From positions 271,374 to 335,373 of the forward strand of contig PDHQ01000017.1 in assembly GCA_003339415.1 (NCBI GenBank): DNA of 64,000 bases, in the 5' to 3' direction. The position numbers and the translations under genes are program-made. Each line of letters begins with the position of its first letter. Within the stretch, counting starts at the first letter, position 1. The stretch comes from Ophiocordyceps camponoti-saundersi (nom. inval.). Its lineage: Eukaryota > Ascomycota > Sordariomycetes > Hypocreales > Ophiocordycipitaceae. Below are positions 20,755 through 31,391 of the stretch, one piece after another. The notes under the pieces are model-generated. The model had not been told where the DNA came from and searched no databases. It was given only the letters and a program-made list of their open reading frames with translations.

Positions 20755-21950
20755 GATGAAAGAGAATGAATGACAAAAATGGTGGTGGTTGAGACGAAGC
20801 AGCCGGCTGCAGAGAAGGAGAAGAAGGGAGAGAGATGCAAGGAAAGTGAAAAGAAAAAGACAGAATGCAAGAACAAGAAAAGAAAGTCGATGTGGTTGAA
20901 GAGAGGCATCTTGGAGAGGGGAGGGCAGTCTTCTTTAATACATACAACAAAGAGACGGGGAACAGGGCGTAACTGGCCCTGGACAGGTTGGGAGAGAGAG
21001 CCGTTGTCCTGCAGGACTGATCAGCCGCAGACAAACGATACTCTGGAAGAAGATGCGACACGACGTACCAGGTGGCCATTGTTTCTAAGAACATGGGAGG
21101 ATGGGGGCCCTGCAGGGCTCTGGGGGAGATTCCAGGGGAGAGGACGGCCTGGGTTTCCAGTTCAGCGGCCCCCTCCCATGAGTGAAGCTGTTGTTTGGTC
21201 GGGTAGGATGAATGTATGTACGGGTGGGACATCTTGACGCGGGAGTTTGAGCGGGCATTGAATCAGGAGGTGAGTTGGTCGTGTGGACGGGATATGTGTG
21301 TAAGTGAATACCTACCAACCTCGTAGGTTGTACGGATACGTTGTATGTAGATAGGCGCTGAGGCTAAATGAAGGCGTGCGGCAGCTCCACTAACAAGGCC
21401 GGCGCTTAAGGCTGGTTGAAGACATGGGGGGGGGGGATGTCGATTACTATGCCTTGGAGTTTGGGAGGAGAGGGAACAGGATGAAACGCAACTCTTTGGG
21501 ACCCTCCCACCCCCCTATTCGTCTCCCCCCCCCTATAACGGGGTCCTCCCCTGCTCTCTCCCCTGTTGCTGTTGGATGAAGGCGCGTCAGCAATAGCCAA
21601 GAACAGACGGCTTTTGCTTCCTGCTGTTGAGTGAAGGAATCAAGAATAATAGTAGGCAGATGACAAAGGTTGAGAGACAAAGCACACGCACGAGTCAGCC
21701 TTCAGCAACCAACTAACAACTACCACCTCTCTCTCTCTCGCCCTCTCTCTCGCTCTCCCCTTTCTCATCAAGGCTCCGCCGCCGCTCATGACTTATACAG
21801 ACAACATGCATAGTACCTCCCTCTCTCTACTCTACCCAAACTTGATACACTGATCATCATAACCTACGTTACCCCCCCCCCTTATACATATACTCATCTT
21901 TGCAGAAACCCGACCCCTAGAAACTCCCCTTAACAAATCATCCCATCATC
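20755..21950. other. Intergenic between divergent genes, no gene seen
   Basis: Upstream of the M43 protease (-) and of the SRA-YDG gene (+). A/G-rich near the protease start (its 5' UTR on the other strand), a G run at 21427-21436 and a CT repeat at 21727-21760. Confidence 0.5.
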
Positions 21951-23386
21951 ATGTCTCTCCCCACCAAAAGGCCGGCGGCGTCGTCTTCGTCCGGCCGAGG
22001 CAAGGGTACCGGCGCCGACAAGACCGGGGTCCCCCGGCTAGGCGGCGAGTCGCGTTCGTCCGCCCTCTCGTGGCTTGGTCTGGCTGACCGTCGGCCGGAA
22101 AAGCTAGTTAGCCCTGTTGTCCAACGACGATCTCGGCAGTCTGATCCGCTTCGACGATGAGTCGCAGCAGTCGTACCTGGACGAGGAAGCCCTTCTAGAA
22201 CTCTGCGACGCTGCCCGTGCCGCCCTGGTCGATGATGGCTGTCTGCCTGAACCCCTGTCGACGCAGCTGGCCGACTTCCTGGCCGCCGTCGTCATGGACG
22301 AGGCCTATGGTATCGCCACCGTCGGCTTCCCCGTCTTGATGCATGCTCGTCTCGACAAGCTGGTGGCCGACATCTCGGCCCCTTCCAGCTCAACCCTCGA
22401 TCCGGCCGCTCTCCAGCCGCGTCGTGACTGGTCGTCGGGTCGTAGGCTGCAGAGGCTCTGGCGCGCTCGCTTCCGCAGCGACTACTTTGATATCGACCAG
22501 ATGCGGTACGCCGATCTTTCCCGATTCGGACGCCTCCGTCACGTCGTCTTGGACGACGATGACCAGCTGGGGTGGCGCGCCATCGCGTCTCAGATCTTGT
22601 CCGGCGGCCCGGCGGGCAAACTGCAGTTCGAGGCCGGAGAGTGAGATGCGAAATCATGGCTCTTCAGACCGTCCGGCAGGCTGACCAGTTCCCCCGTCCC
22701 TTGCTCGCTAAAAAGCTAGTGGTTGAACATAGCCTGCGCCACCCGTGATGGCATCGTCGACAGCATCGAAGAACGCCCGACTTGTGGCCCTTACTACGTC
22801 ACGGCCCTGCCTCTCCTCAGCGGGAGGGAAGAACTAGGCTCGTTCCCCGGCCAGACGCGATATATACGGACGGGCCGACTGTCCGACATGCACCTTGCTC
22901 TGCTGTCCCAGGTCGGCACGCCGATTCGCATCCTGAGGGGGTATTGCCTGAGAAGCCCGCTGGCGCCCCGGGCGGGGATACGATACGACGGCCTGTAAGT
23001 CATTGTTGCTCCCCCCCCCTTTGTCCTCTCTTCCCGCTGACCTTGCGACAAGATATACGGTAGGCCAGTACGGCCTGAAGCTGGACGAGGAGACGTCGAT
23101 ATACCGCGTCGTGCTGACGCTTCAACGCGTACCCGAACAGCGTTCGATGCAGGAGATGGTGCTCATACCGCTACCGTCCCAGCTGGACGATTGGAGGCTA
23201 TTTCAAAAGTACGAGGGCGACATGGTCCGGCAGAAGCGAGGCGAGCAGGGCTTCCTCGAGTGGAAGACGGCCAAGGCGGAGGAACGGGTCAATCTCGCGC
23301 AGTGGCGTCGCGCCATGGAGCTCGGAACCGAGCTGAGGCTGCTGAGCCGGAGCGCGACCTCGGGTTCGGACCAGGAGAGACCGTAA
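21951..23386 (+). CDS. SRA-YDG domain protein (putative modified-DNA reader)
   Basis: SRA-YDG domains bind methylated or hemimethylated DNA in UHRF1 and plant SUVH proteins; many filamentous fungi have a small protein of this kind with unknown job. Best model: exons 21951-22005, 22112-22640, 22764-22994 and 23053-23386, 382 aa. The last junction (GTAAGT..CAAG) is secure and creates APRAGIRYDGLYTVGQYGL, the diagnostic YDG block. Upstream, GPYYVTALPLL and TGRLSDMHLALLSQVGTPIR form the rest of the domain, and the C-terminus is a basic helix (FLEWKTAKAEERVNLAQW). The first intron (weak GTACCG donor) and the second (GTGAGA..GACAG) were chosen to keep phase and are less certain; a second-exon acceptor at 22719 does not fit the phase of the best donor. 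If no phase-consistent splice exists the gene could be damaged. Confidence 0.65.
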
Positions 23387-23671
23387 GATAGATAGGTAGG
23401 CTGCTGTCAAGAATGGTAACAAGGTACGGCGTATATGAGCTTGTCGATGGCGCCGGAAAGCGAGACGCTGCATGACGTCACCGTAGAATTGTCGCGATTT
23501 CATAGTCTTTGAGTCGCGATGCCTCCGTCTCTGACTTTCCTGTCTCCGGCTCTCTCTCTCTCCTCTTTACCTCTCCACCCTAACCCCGCCCCACGGCTCC
23601 TTTCTTCCATCCATCTTCGCCAACCCTAACCCTCTCCAATCTTCCGACCAACTACCTACCAAACAAACGTC
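23387..23671. promoter_or_regulatory. PIN4 upstream region with telobox-like motifs
   Basis: Two CCCTAACCC-type strings (about 23577-23586 and 23622-23633), like the teloboxes found upstream of translation-related genes and bound by Tbf1-type factors in other fungi. Regulatory role here is inferred only. Confidence 0.35.
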
Positions 23672-24324
23672 ATGGGCAAGTCAAACAAGAAAGAAGAGGG
23701 CAAGCCAGCCAAGAAAGAAGATGGAAAAGCCAACAAGGCCGGCGCCCGATCGATCAACGTCCGCCATATCCTGGTAAAGACATCCAAACACTCCCCTAAT
23801 GAACCAAGCACGGCCCGATGAAAATCGAGTAAAATGACCCTCCTCCGCTGACCGAGTCGCGCCTTCAAAACATAGTGCGAAAAACATGCCAAGAAAGAAG
23901 AGGCTCTCGCAAAGATCAACGAGGGCATCAAGTTCGACGAAGTCGCTCGTACCTATTCCGAGGACAAGGCCAGACAAGGCAAGCAAAAGGACATCTGAGA
24001 CGTGTCGCAACCCCCTCCCCTCTTATCCTGCTCACCCGATCCACCCTACGGCTGACTTACCATCGTCTCCTCGCAAGGCGGATCGCTGGGGTGGAAAAAC
24101 AAGGGGAGCTTGGATCCTCAGTTCGAAGAGGTTGCTTATGCCCTCGAGCCCAGTACGACGGCGAGTCCTAAGATTGGCGAGGTCAAGACCGGTTTCGGAT
24201 ATCACATCATCATGGTAGGCCCATTTGCCATGAAGCCGGCTGTTTTCCTTTCATCCGCTGATCAACTCGTGCCTCTCACGCAATTACAACACTTCCTAAA
24301 CAAAAGGTCGAAGGCCGTAAGTGA
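23672..24324 (+). CDS. PIN4: Parvulin-type peptidyl-prolyl isomerase PIN4
   Basis: Small parvulin (Par14/PIN4 type), a prolyl isomerase linked to ribosome biogenesis and chromatin. Four exons: 23672-23773, 23876-23978, 24078-24214 and 24307-24324, giving 119 aa, a normal length. A basic N-terminus ([20 protein letters not shown]) precedes the parvulin domain: [60 protein letters not shown]. The introns are 102, 99 and 92 nt. Intron 2 has a GC donor (AAG|GCAAGC) with a GCTGAC branch site; no GT donor keeps the frame, and the GC junction rebuilds the family sequence ARQGGSLGW exactly. The last exon codes only VEGRK. It converges with the eS12 gene. Confidence 0.92.
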
Positions 24325-24564
24325 CGACGGTGATGCTTGTCGCCACTATAACGCATTCACGCACAGACCAATCGAGAGGGCCATTGCCTTTCTACCTTTT
24401 CTCTTTTATCCCTTCGCCTCTACTCTCGTGGAGTGTCTTTAACCGCGTGACATGAACCCAGCCAAATCCCGGCAATACGCCGCAGGAGTTTGGCCGCCGA
24501 GTTTCTTCACCCTCGGGCTGTCCCGAAACACAATGTTCCCGCTGTCAACGCCGCTATACGCATC

Positions 24565-25181
24565 TTACTGCGAAGTCTGGAAGTAGTTGAGTAGAATGGA
24601 CCGCTCCTGTGACTCCTCGCCCCAGTCCTTAACCACGACAGCGGAGCAGTTGACGACCTTGCGAGCGTTGCCTTCCCGATCCAGGACGCCTGAAAACCAT
24701 CTTGTGTAAGCTTATACTCGCAGACGGGTAGGTGTGGAATTACGCACAGAGGCCGGCCCACTCGCCGAGCTGCTTGCCGTCTTGGACCTTGATCAGGGGA
24801 ATCTTGTGCTCGTCGCACAGCGCAATCACCAGCTTCTTGTAGGCTTCCTCTTCGCAGTTCTCGTTCAGGACACACATGTGAGCTTGACGTCGATCGAGGG
24901 CCTTGGAGCATTCGCGGAGACCACGGGCGAGGCCGTCGTGCATGAGGGCCAGCTTCAAAACTCCCTTGAGCGAGTCTAGTACCGACATTTGGCCTTTGGG
25001 GGCATCGGCGGGGACCTCGACCTCGTCCGCCGCCTCGGGCGCGTGTTTCTCTTCTACGTCCGACTTTGTGGCTGGCGCGTCAGCAGGTGCCTCTTCGTGT
25101 AGGTGACTCGGGTGTGAGAGGAGCAGCGAGGTGCGCGCATCAAGGTCTTGAGTGATGACAGCGGTAAGGAGTGCTCACCAT
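24565..25181 (-). CDS. RPS12: 40S ribosomal protein eS12 (S12)
   Basis: Structural protein of the small ribosomal subunit (L7Ae-like fold). Well supported exons are 24748-25090 (N-terminal tail plus [19 protein letters not shown] to GEWAGL) and 24565-24689 ([13 protein letters not shown] to FQTSQ). The intron between them uses GTGCGT, and the join gives [11 protein letters not shown]. The 5' end is uncertain: the best candidate is a one-codon first exon, ATG at 25179-25181, immediately followed by GTGAGC, with an 88-nt intron ending GAAGAG before an Ala/Pro/Glu-rich tail. This gives 156 aa. The GAG acceptor is unusual, so the exact N-terminus may differ; an internal Met (24988) starts the conserved core. 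It is divergent from uS8 and shares its upstream region. Confidence 0.88.
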
Positions 25182-25723
25182 TATGAACGATAACCGTGTC
25201 GGGCGATCCTCGAAGATTGTACGTGTCGTTGCAGATTAAGAAGAGAGAGTTGCGTAGAGTATTTGTGTGCCCCAATTATGATGGCGTCTGGATTTGACGG
25301 TCACGGGACTTTTCCCGTAATTCAGGGCCTGGTGCGCCCCGTCGATTAGGGCATTTTTGCGGGCACGGGCCATAGGGCACGGCACCAGCTAGTGACCCCA
25401 CCATTACAATTTTTATTCTTCACCTATTTCTCCTGTCGCGGAACATCGTCATCTGCACACTACACCATCTTGTTCGCGCGTCGGATTTTCTGAGGTACGT
25501 ATGTCTGAACGACAATGCCTCTTCTTCGTGGCTGGAGGGGGCAATCCGTCTACCCCAGGATACGCTCCCCTCCTCCAGCACCGGGCTGCAGAACCCTCGT
25601 CGACCAAACACCGAGGGCACTCTTCTTGCTCGCGGCCGCGTGAGGCTAACGAGGTGCTCCCTGATGGCAGATACCTCATTTCCGGCCTGACTTGAGAATC
25701 TCTTCTTCCGATCAGTCGCCAAG
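25182..25723. promoter_or_regulatory. Shared upstream region of divergent eS12 and uS8 genes
   Basis: 542 bp between the two divergent ribosomal protein starts. It contains one TTAGGG string (about 25347) and C/T-rich stretches toward uS8. A common promoter is inferred from the arrangement; no binding site was proven. Confidence 0.45.
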
Positions 25724-26330
25724 ATGGTCCGTACTTCGGTTCTTCACGATGCCCTCAACAGCATCAACAACGCCGAGAAGGCAGGCAAGCGCCAGGTCAT
25801 GATCCGACCAAGCTCCAAGGTTATTGTAAAATTTCTGCAGGTGATGCAGCGTCATGGTATGCTCCTCTCGTCTTTGTTCTTATCATGGGGGCGGCGCCTT
25901 CGGTATGATAACTAGGGCGACGGTCTATTTACCCCCACGACCCAGCTCTTATAACTTACCGATATATCGAACCCTGCACTGTTTTCAAAACCGTCGCTAC
26001 TTATAGATCATGCAATCGATAGTGACTCTCGAGTCCAGTGCAACACAGCTGACCAGCTTTTCCCCTGCAGGCTACATCGGCGAGTTCGAGGAGGTTGATG
26101 ACCATCGGTCGGGCAAGATTGTTGTGCAACTCAACGGCCGACTCAACAAGACGGGCGTCATCTCCCCGCGCTACAACGTCCGCCTCGCCGATCTCGAGAA
26201 GTGGGTGGTCAAGCTGCTACCGGCTCGTCAATTCGGATATGTAATCCTCACCACGTCGGCCGGCATCATGGATCATGAAGAGGCGCGTCGCAAGCATGTC
26301 GCCGGTAAAATTATCGGTTTCTTCTACTAG
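25724..26330 (+). CDS. RPS22: 40S ribosomal protein uS8 (S22/S15a)
   Basis: Small-subunit ribosomal protein binding the central domain of 18S rRNA. Two exons, 25724-25856 and 26071-26330, give 130 aa, exactly the usual length. The 214-nt intron starts GTATGC, ends CCTGCAG and interrupts a glycine codon in QRHG|YIGEFE, the classic position for this gene in ascomycetes. Recognised by [31 protein letters not shown] and [22 protein letters not shown]. Intron length is typical of ribosomal protein genes. Confidence 0.97.
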
Positions 26331-26891
26331 ATATGAAGGGGTGCTGGGCTGAGGGGCGTTGGGGGAGGCAGTGCATACGGCTGATACCCGTCATGCAGAC
26401 CATCCATGACAATGTTTGGGAAAAGAAGAGGTGCCGCTATTGTTTGTCGAGTGTGAGACGAGCGTCTCAAGGCCTTGAGAGGTCGAACTAGGAGCAATCG
26501 CCGGCGGGCTGTTGGTGGCTACTGATTTGCCCAATCGCCATGGCTCGATCTGATTAAATGGGACAAAAAGTTAATGTACTAGTAAGGTACCCGTCAGGTA
26601 CAAGGGCGGGTGATCGTCTACGCCACGTAAGCCGGGGACGGGAGCGGCCGCTCCGTACACTGCGGGTAGCGCCCTACCTAGCGCACCTATTACCGCGCTG
26701 AGCACCATGGAAAGGGAGGCCGACCGCCAAGGCACTGCCCTCCTCCCCCTCCTAATGTGCCCTCTCCTGACGCCAACGACTCGGCCTTGGACGAGGGCGG
26801 CGCGTTCTTTTTTCCCTGCACGGTTTTCCCGCAGGCCATCATCCTTCGCCCACACCCGGTATAGAGGTCTAGCGAATGACGGCGGCCAACG
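26331..26891. other. Intergenic, no gene seen
   Basis: 3' flank of uS8 and upstream region of the CAP10-type gene. No clear element. Confidence 0.5.
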
Positions 26892-28922
26892 ATGCGGCAG
26901 CGACAATGCGTCATCCTCAGCGCCCTCGTTCTGGGCGCTTTCTGCCTATATTCGGTCTTGCGTCTTCCACATAGCAGAGCGCAGCTAATGCTCAAGCGGC
27001 CAGCGTCGGCTCCGGCTCCGGCACCGGAATCGGAGGCGGCGGCAGAGGATGAGGTGTGGGAGGAAGCTCGTCGGCCGGAGCACGGCCCGCGACCTAAGCC
27101 CGTGCCGGGAACGACTTCGCACCCGATCTGGTACCTCTTGGACGCCGCGCGGCGCGAGCTCGACGGCGTGCGACGGCGGCAGTCGACTACGCTGGAGGCT
27201 GCCGTGGCGGAATATCGACGAAGATATGGTTTGCCGCCGCCACCTCACTTTGATCGCTGGTTCGAGTTTGCGCAAGACAACAAGGTGCAGCTGGTGGATG
27301 AGTTCGACGCGGTGCACGAGCTGCTGAAGCCCTTTTGGGGACTCAAGCCCCAGACGATACGGAAGAGGGTGCGAGAGGCGCTGGGGAAGGGGGACAATAT
27401 GCTACTGGGCGTCGCCATCCGCGGGGGGCGCGTCGCTCACGTCGAGGGCGGACCTGATTGGCAGCAAAACGCGACCGAGGGCATGATGGCCGGCTTCGTC
27501 CGACTCTTGCCAGACATGGACGTGGCTTTCAACATACACGACGAGCCGCGCGTCATGGTGCCGCATGACGACCTGGCCAGGCTCTTGACCCGGGCTCAGA
27601 CCCAGAACATGCCGGCGGCCCGGGCCCAGAAGGAGCCGGTCAACGACTTCAGCCCGCGGCCGGCCTCGGAGGTGACGGCCGACGGCTCATTCGAGCAGGT
27701 CGCCACGTCGCGCTTCAACACATTTGCCCATCAAGCCACCTGGACGCACTCGCGCATGTCGTGTCCGCCAGACAGCCCGGCTCGGGTGCTGGAGGAGGAC
27801 GAGCGCGCCGACGACCTCGGCCGCTACGCCATAGGTGACCTTGGCTTCGTCTACAACGCGACGGCCATGTCGGACATTTGCCTGACGCCCTCGCTCAGCG
27901 GGACATACGGCTTCTTCGACCGGCCCAACGCCTACAGCATCGTACACGATCTGGTGCCCATCTTCTCTCAGTCCAAGATCTCGTCTTACAACGACATCAT
28001 CTACCCGTCGCCATGGTACTGGTACCGGAAGGTCGCCTACGACGAGGCTCAGGACAGGCCCTGGGCTCGCAAAACCGATCGTCTCTACTGGCGAGGTTCC
28101 ACCACCGGCGGCTTCAGTCGAGCAGGCGGTTGGCGAAGACAACATCGTCAACAGCTGGTGCACAAGATAAACGACGCGGCCAGCCGAGCACTCGTCATGG
28201 TCGACGCCTCTTCTTCCACCTCCTCTTCCTCCTCCGGCTCCGACAACGGCGAAGATTCCTCGAGCGACAGTCCTAAATGGGAAGTGCGCGAGGTTCGACG
28301 CGCCGAGTACAACAACCTCATCGACGTCTCCTTCTCCCACGTGGGTCAATGCGACCCAGAAGACTGCGAAGGTCAAAAGCGCTTCTTCCACGTCAAAGAC
28401 CGGGTCGACCAAAACGACGCTTGGGCATACAAGTACCTCCTCGACATGGACGGCAACGCCTTCTCCGGCCGCTTCTACGCCTTCCTCCAGAGCCGCAGCC
28501 TGACCTTTAAGCTGGCCCTCTTTCGCGAGTGGCACGCAGAGTGGCTCAAGCCTTGGGCTCATTACGTTCCCCTTAGCCTTCAGGGGGACGACTGGCTTGA
28601 TGCCGTTCGCTTCTTCGCCCATAGTAGCGTTGGGAATAACGAGGCGGAGAGGATTGCGGAGGCGAGTCGGGAGTGGGCTAATAAGGTTGTTCGGAAGGTT
28701 GATATGGAGGCTTGGTTCTTTCGTTTGATGCTTGAGTTTGTCTCTCTCCTCTTACTTTTACCCTTCTTTTCCCCTGGACATTCCTCGCTGACTTGGTCGT
28801 CTCTTTCTCCCTTATGCAGGTATGCTCGCATCATCGACGATAACAGGGAACATATTGGTTTCGATCCCTCCTCTGCAAACAGCAAGCTGCCACAGTCACA
28901 GCCTGACGAGGACGACATCTGA
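26892..28922 (+). CDS. CAP10-like glycosyltransferase (GT90), type II membrane protein
   Basis: Probable Golgi glycosyltransferase of the CAP10/GT90 family; founding members add xylose to Cryptococcus capsule, but the substrate here is unknown. Exons 26892-28735 and 28820-28922 give 648 aa. The 84-nt intron (GTTTGT..GCAG, with GCTGAC) is a multiple of three, so the unspliced frame stays open; splicing restores MLEYARIIDDNR. Residues about 7-27 (VILSALVLGAFCLYSVLRL) form a signal anchor, then an Ala/Pro/Glu stem. Domain blocks include DRLYWRGSTTGGF, FHVKDRVDQNDAWAYKYLLDMDGNAFSGRFY, SRSLTFKLALFREW and WAHYVPLSL, all typical of the Cap10 domain. A low-complexity Ser tract (about 440-455) interrupts it. 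Start is the first ATG of the frame. Confidence 0.87.
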   Translation: MRQRQCVILSALVLGAFCLYSVLRLPHSRAQLMLKRPASAPAPAPESEAAAEDEVWEEARRPEHGPRPKPVPGTTSHPIWYLLDAARRELDGVRRRQSTTLEAAVAEYRRRYGLPPPPHFDRWFEFAQDNKVQLVDEFDAVHELLKPFWGLKPQTIRKRVREALGKGDNMLLGVAIRGGRVAHVEGGPDWQQNATEGMMAGFVRLLPDMDVAFNIHDEPRVMVPHDDLARLLTRAQTQNMPAARAQKEPVNDFSPRPASEVTADGSFEQVATSRFNTFAHQATWTHSRMSCPPDSPARVLEEDERADDLGRYAIGDLGFVYNATAMSDICLTPSLSGTYGFFDRPNAYSIVHDLVPIFSQSKISSYNDIIYPSPWYWYRKVAYDEAQDRPWARKTDRLYWRGSTTGGFSRAGGWRRQHRQQLVHKINDAASRALVMVDASSSTSSSSSGSDNGEDSSSDSPKWEVREVRRAEYNNLIDVSFSHVGQCDPEDCEGQKRFFHVKDRVDQNDAWAYKYLLDMDGNAFSGRFYAFLQSRSLTFKLALFREWHAEWLKPWAHYVPLSLQGDDWLDAVRFFAHSSVGNNEAERIAEASREWANKVVRKVDMEAWFFRLMLEFVSLLLLLPFFSPGHSSLTWSSLSPLCRYARIIDDNREHIGFDPSSANSKLPQSQPDEDDI

Positions 28923-29340
28923 GCTTCGTCTCAAAAAGCAACATCTATCCTTCTTTCTTACTTCCTCTCTCATCATCAAACGGACGAGTAACGTTAGGAC
29001 AGTGCAGGCTGTTATACATATATGCCGGGAGTTGGGGGCGGACTGAGAATACGCATAATGGACCGAGGACGATGGTTACAGCTTCAACACCCCCTATTCT
29101 TTCGAAATTTTTCTTTACTTCGTTCTTAACCTCCACCCCCTTTATCTCCTCTATGAGAGATTGCCCGACATGGATAATCGCCGGGCGAGCATGGCTTGAA
29201 AAAGTAGTGAAATACATAGAATGAAGAGCCAGTATCAAAGGTCTGCTTGAACATCGTGCCGTGCGACCCTCTTGTGACGCGACGTCGAAGCTCTTCCTGC
29301 TCCTCTGCCATACGGCTCTTCGAGACGTCGCATGCGCCGT
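28923..29340. other. Intergenic, convergent 3' ends
   Basis: Between the GT90 (+) and PAF1 (-) stop codons. No gene seen. Confidence 0.5.
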
Positions 29341-30975
29341 CTACTGCTCCTCTTCGCCCTCTGCCTCCTCCAACTCGCCTTCGGCATCGCGATCTTCCTC
29401 TTCCAGCATTCTGGATTCCGACCCCTCGGCGTCGCTTCCGCGGCGCGATTTTCCTCCCTCGGCCTGTACGGCCTCTGCGTCGACATCACCGTCTGCATCA
29501 GCATCAGCATCTGCGTCGGCATCCGCCTCAGCGTCGGCCTCAGCGTCGGCATCAGCCGTTTCCTGTTCTGGCGCCGGCTCTTCGTCGGGTCCCTGATCCC
29601 ATCCGAGGGGCTTCAGCTTGTAGTTGTGCATGGCCGCGCGCATTTCCTCCTTGGGCTCTAGGACGGTGATGTCCAGCTGGTCGATGATGCTCTCGTCACC
29701 CTCCTGCGACAAGCCGGTGGTGCGGGCAATGTTCTTGGTGCGTTGGGGCCTGATGGCGGAGCGTTGCATGACGGGATAGTAGTAAATGGCCTTTTGCAGC
29801 GGTGAGACGCCGTCATCGGCGCCGTCGTTGCGGGCGAGGATGATCTCGTCGTCATACTTGGTCGACTGGTCGAGCTCTGTCTCGTGGGACGTCTCGTAGG
29901 CTCGGATCCGGTCGAACTGAAAGTAGCGCCGGTCGCTGGAGGACGGATGAGTGTAGAGGCTGTCACTATCGTTCTCAGCGTCGTCGACGTCGAACTTGCG
30001 CCGGAAGTTGGCTGCCACCTCGGCCGTGTGAGGCAGGTAAAAGTCGTAGTTCATCAGGTTGGGTGGCTTGGCGTTGTTGACCGGGTCTCGCTCGTGGGCT
30101 TCGAGCGCGGCCTCGTACAGGGCTTCTTCGGTTGCGGTCCGTTCTATGGGCCGCAAGAAAGAGCTCAGGAGGCGACGGTCGTACTCGCTGGAGCTGGTGA
30201 CAGGGTTTGAGAGGAATTTCAAGGTGACGTAGGCACCAGAGTCCGGGAAGCCATCGAGGTCAGGCAGTAGAGGCATAGCGTCGACGACTTGAACCTGTTT
30301 CTTAGACGGGTGGCGGACACGCTTAGGTTCCTTCAAGTCGAGCTCAGCCTGCTCGAAGCTGCGGTCGATCTTGCGCTTGATGGCCTGCGGGGAGTCGTCG
30401 TCAGGCGCGGGAGCGCGGACGGGCTTGCGTGCCGCGCGGAGCAGTGGGCCGCGCATAGGATTCGATCTAGGCTCAGGCCGTTTGGTCGTGCTAGACGAGA
30501 TGTATTCGGTGCGTCGCAGGAAGGAGACGTTGGCCTCGGCCACCTTTGGCTTACCGAGGGCAGCCAGCGGACGAAGCAGCGGACGGTCATGAGGGTGAAC
30601 GGGGGGAGTTTGAGAGGGTGCCTGGATGCCTGAAGAAGCGAGAGATTCTTAGCAAGAGCAAGCTACGTTGAGGGCAGAAAAGGGGCAACACGCACATCGT
30701 TCGTCACCGTCCAAGACGCCCGGTATACCAACCAGATTAAGCGGCATGCCCAGTTCGCCATCAGCCTCGATATTCAGCGGCTGCTCGCGTGCAAGTCGCG
30801 ACGCGAACCCCGGAGTCGTATACTGGCCGCTGGCGAGGCCCGTGTTGGGAATATGAAGCAGCTTGGGCATCGTCGGCGGCGGAGGAAGCGCATTAGAATA
30901 GCGTACGCGTGCGATATAGTCCTGGTGAACCATGCGCTCACCGCCGGGTCGCGGTGCCGACGCGGACGATGACAT
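29341..30975 (-). CDS. PAF1: RNA polymerase II-associated factor 1 (Paf1 complex subunit)
   Basis: Core subunit of the Paf1 complex, which travels with RNA polymerase II and promotes H2B ubiquitylation and H3 methylation. Two exons, 30696-30975 and 29341-30629, give 522 aa; the 66-nt intron uses GTGCGT..TTCAG. Family blocks seen: HQDYIARVRYSNALPPPPTMPKLL at the N-terminus, EANVSFLRRTEYIS, and further on LMNYDFYLPH, FRRKFDVDDAE and IYYYPVMQRSAIRPQR. The tail (about residues 455-522) is Asp/Glu/Ala-rich, with an Asp-Ala dipeptide repeat encoded by a GCATCA/GCGTCG-type repeat, as is common for Paf1 but variable in length. Start taken at MSSSASAPRP; the frame upstream has no better ATG. Confidence 0.93.
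29488..29566 (-). repeat. Asp-Ala coding microsatellite in PAF1
   Basis: Imperfect 6-bp repeats (GCATCA/GCGTCG on the plus strand) coding a DADAEADAEADADAD-type stretch. Confidence 0.85.
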
Positions 30976-31391
30976 GATCGCTTCTTCTGGCACCGACGAA
31001 AGACGAGGGCAGGCGAAGCTCAGTGCGGTTGCACCTTTTGGTGGATGATGATGGATGGATGGATGGATTTAGTCCTTGTTTCCCTCTTGGCCGAGGTGAT
31101 TGATAGATGAAAGGCGCGGATCAACGTTGATGCGGAGGGAATCACACTCGTAGCACCATCTGCCCCAACAGCCCGCTCTCCCCTACCCATTGTCTTCGAA
31201 AGCGCAGTAATGAACCCCAACAACAGCAGTAACCCTATTGTCCTTGTCCATGCTTGTTGGAATTCGGACTGCTGATTTTCTAAGGCACACATGCTTCTGA
31301 TAACCCTAATTACTCTACTATTTACTCTCGTTCAAGACAATTACCACAAGAGATCTTCTGAGAAAACAGAGGAACATGATGTCTTCTCATC
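30976..31391. other. Intergenic upstream of PAF1
   Basis: Carries a GATG microsatellite (about 31047-31066) and an AACCCTAAT telobox-like string at 31302-31310. No gene seen. Confidence 0.5.

Noticed and set aside
22117..22644. SRA-YDG second exon as a separate gene
   Set aside because: It has no ATG of its own and continues in phase into the YDG exons.
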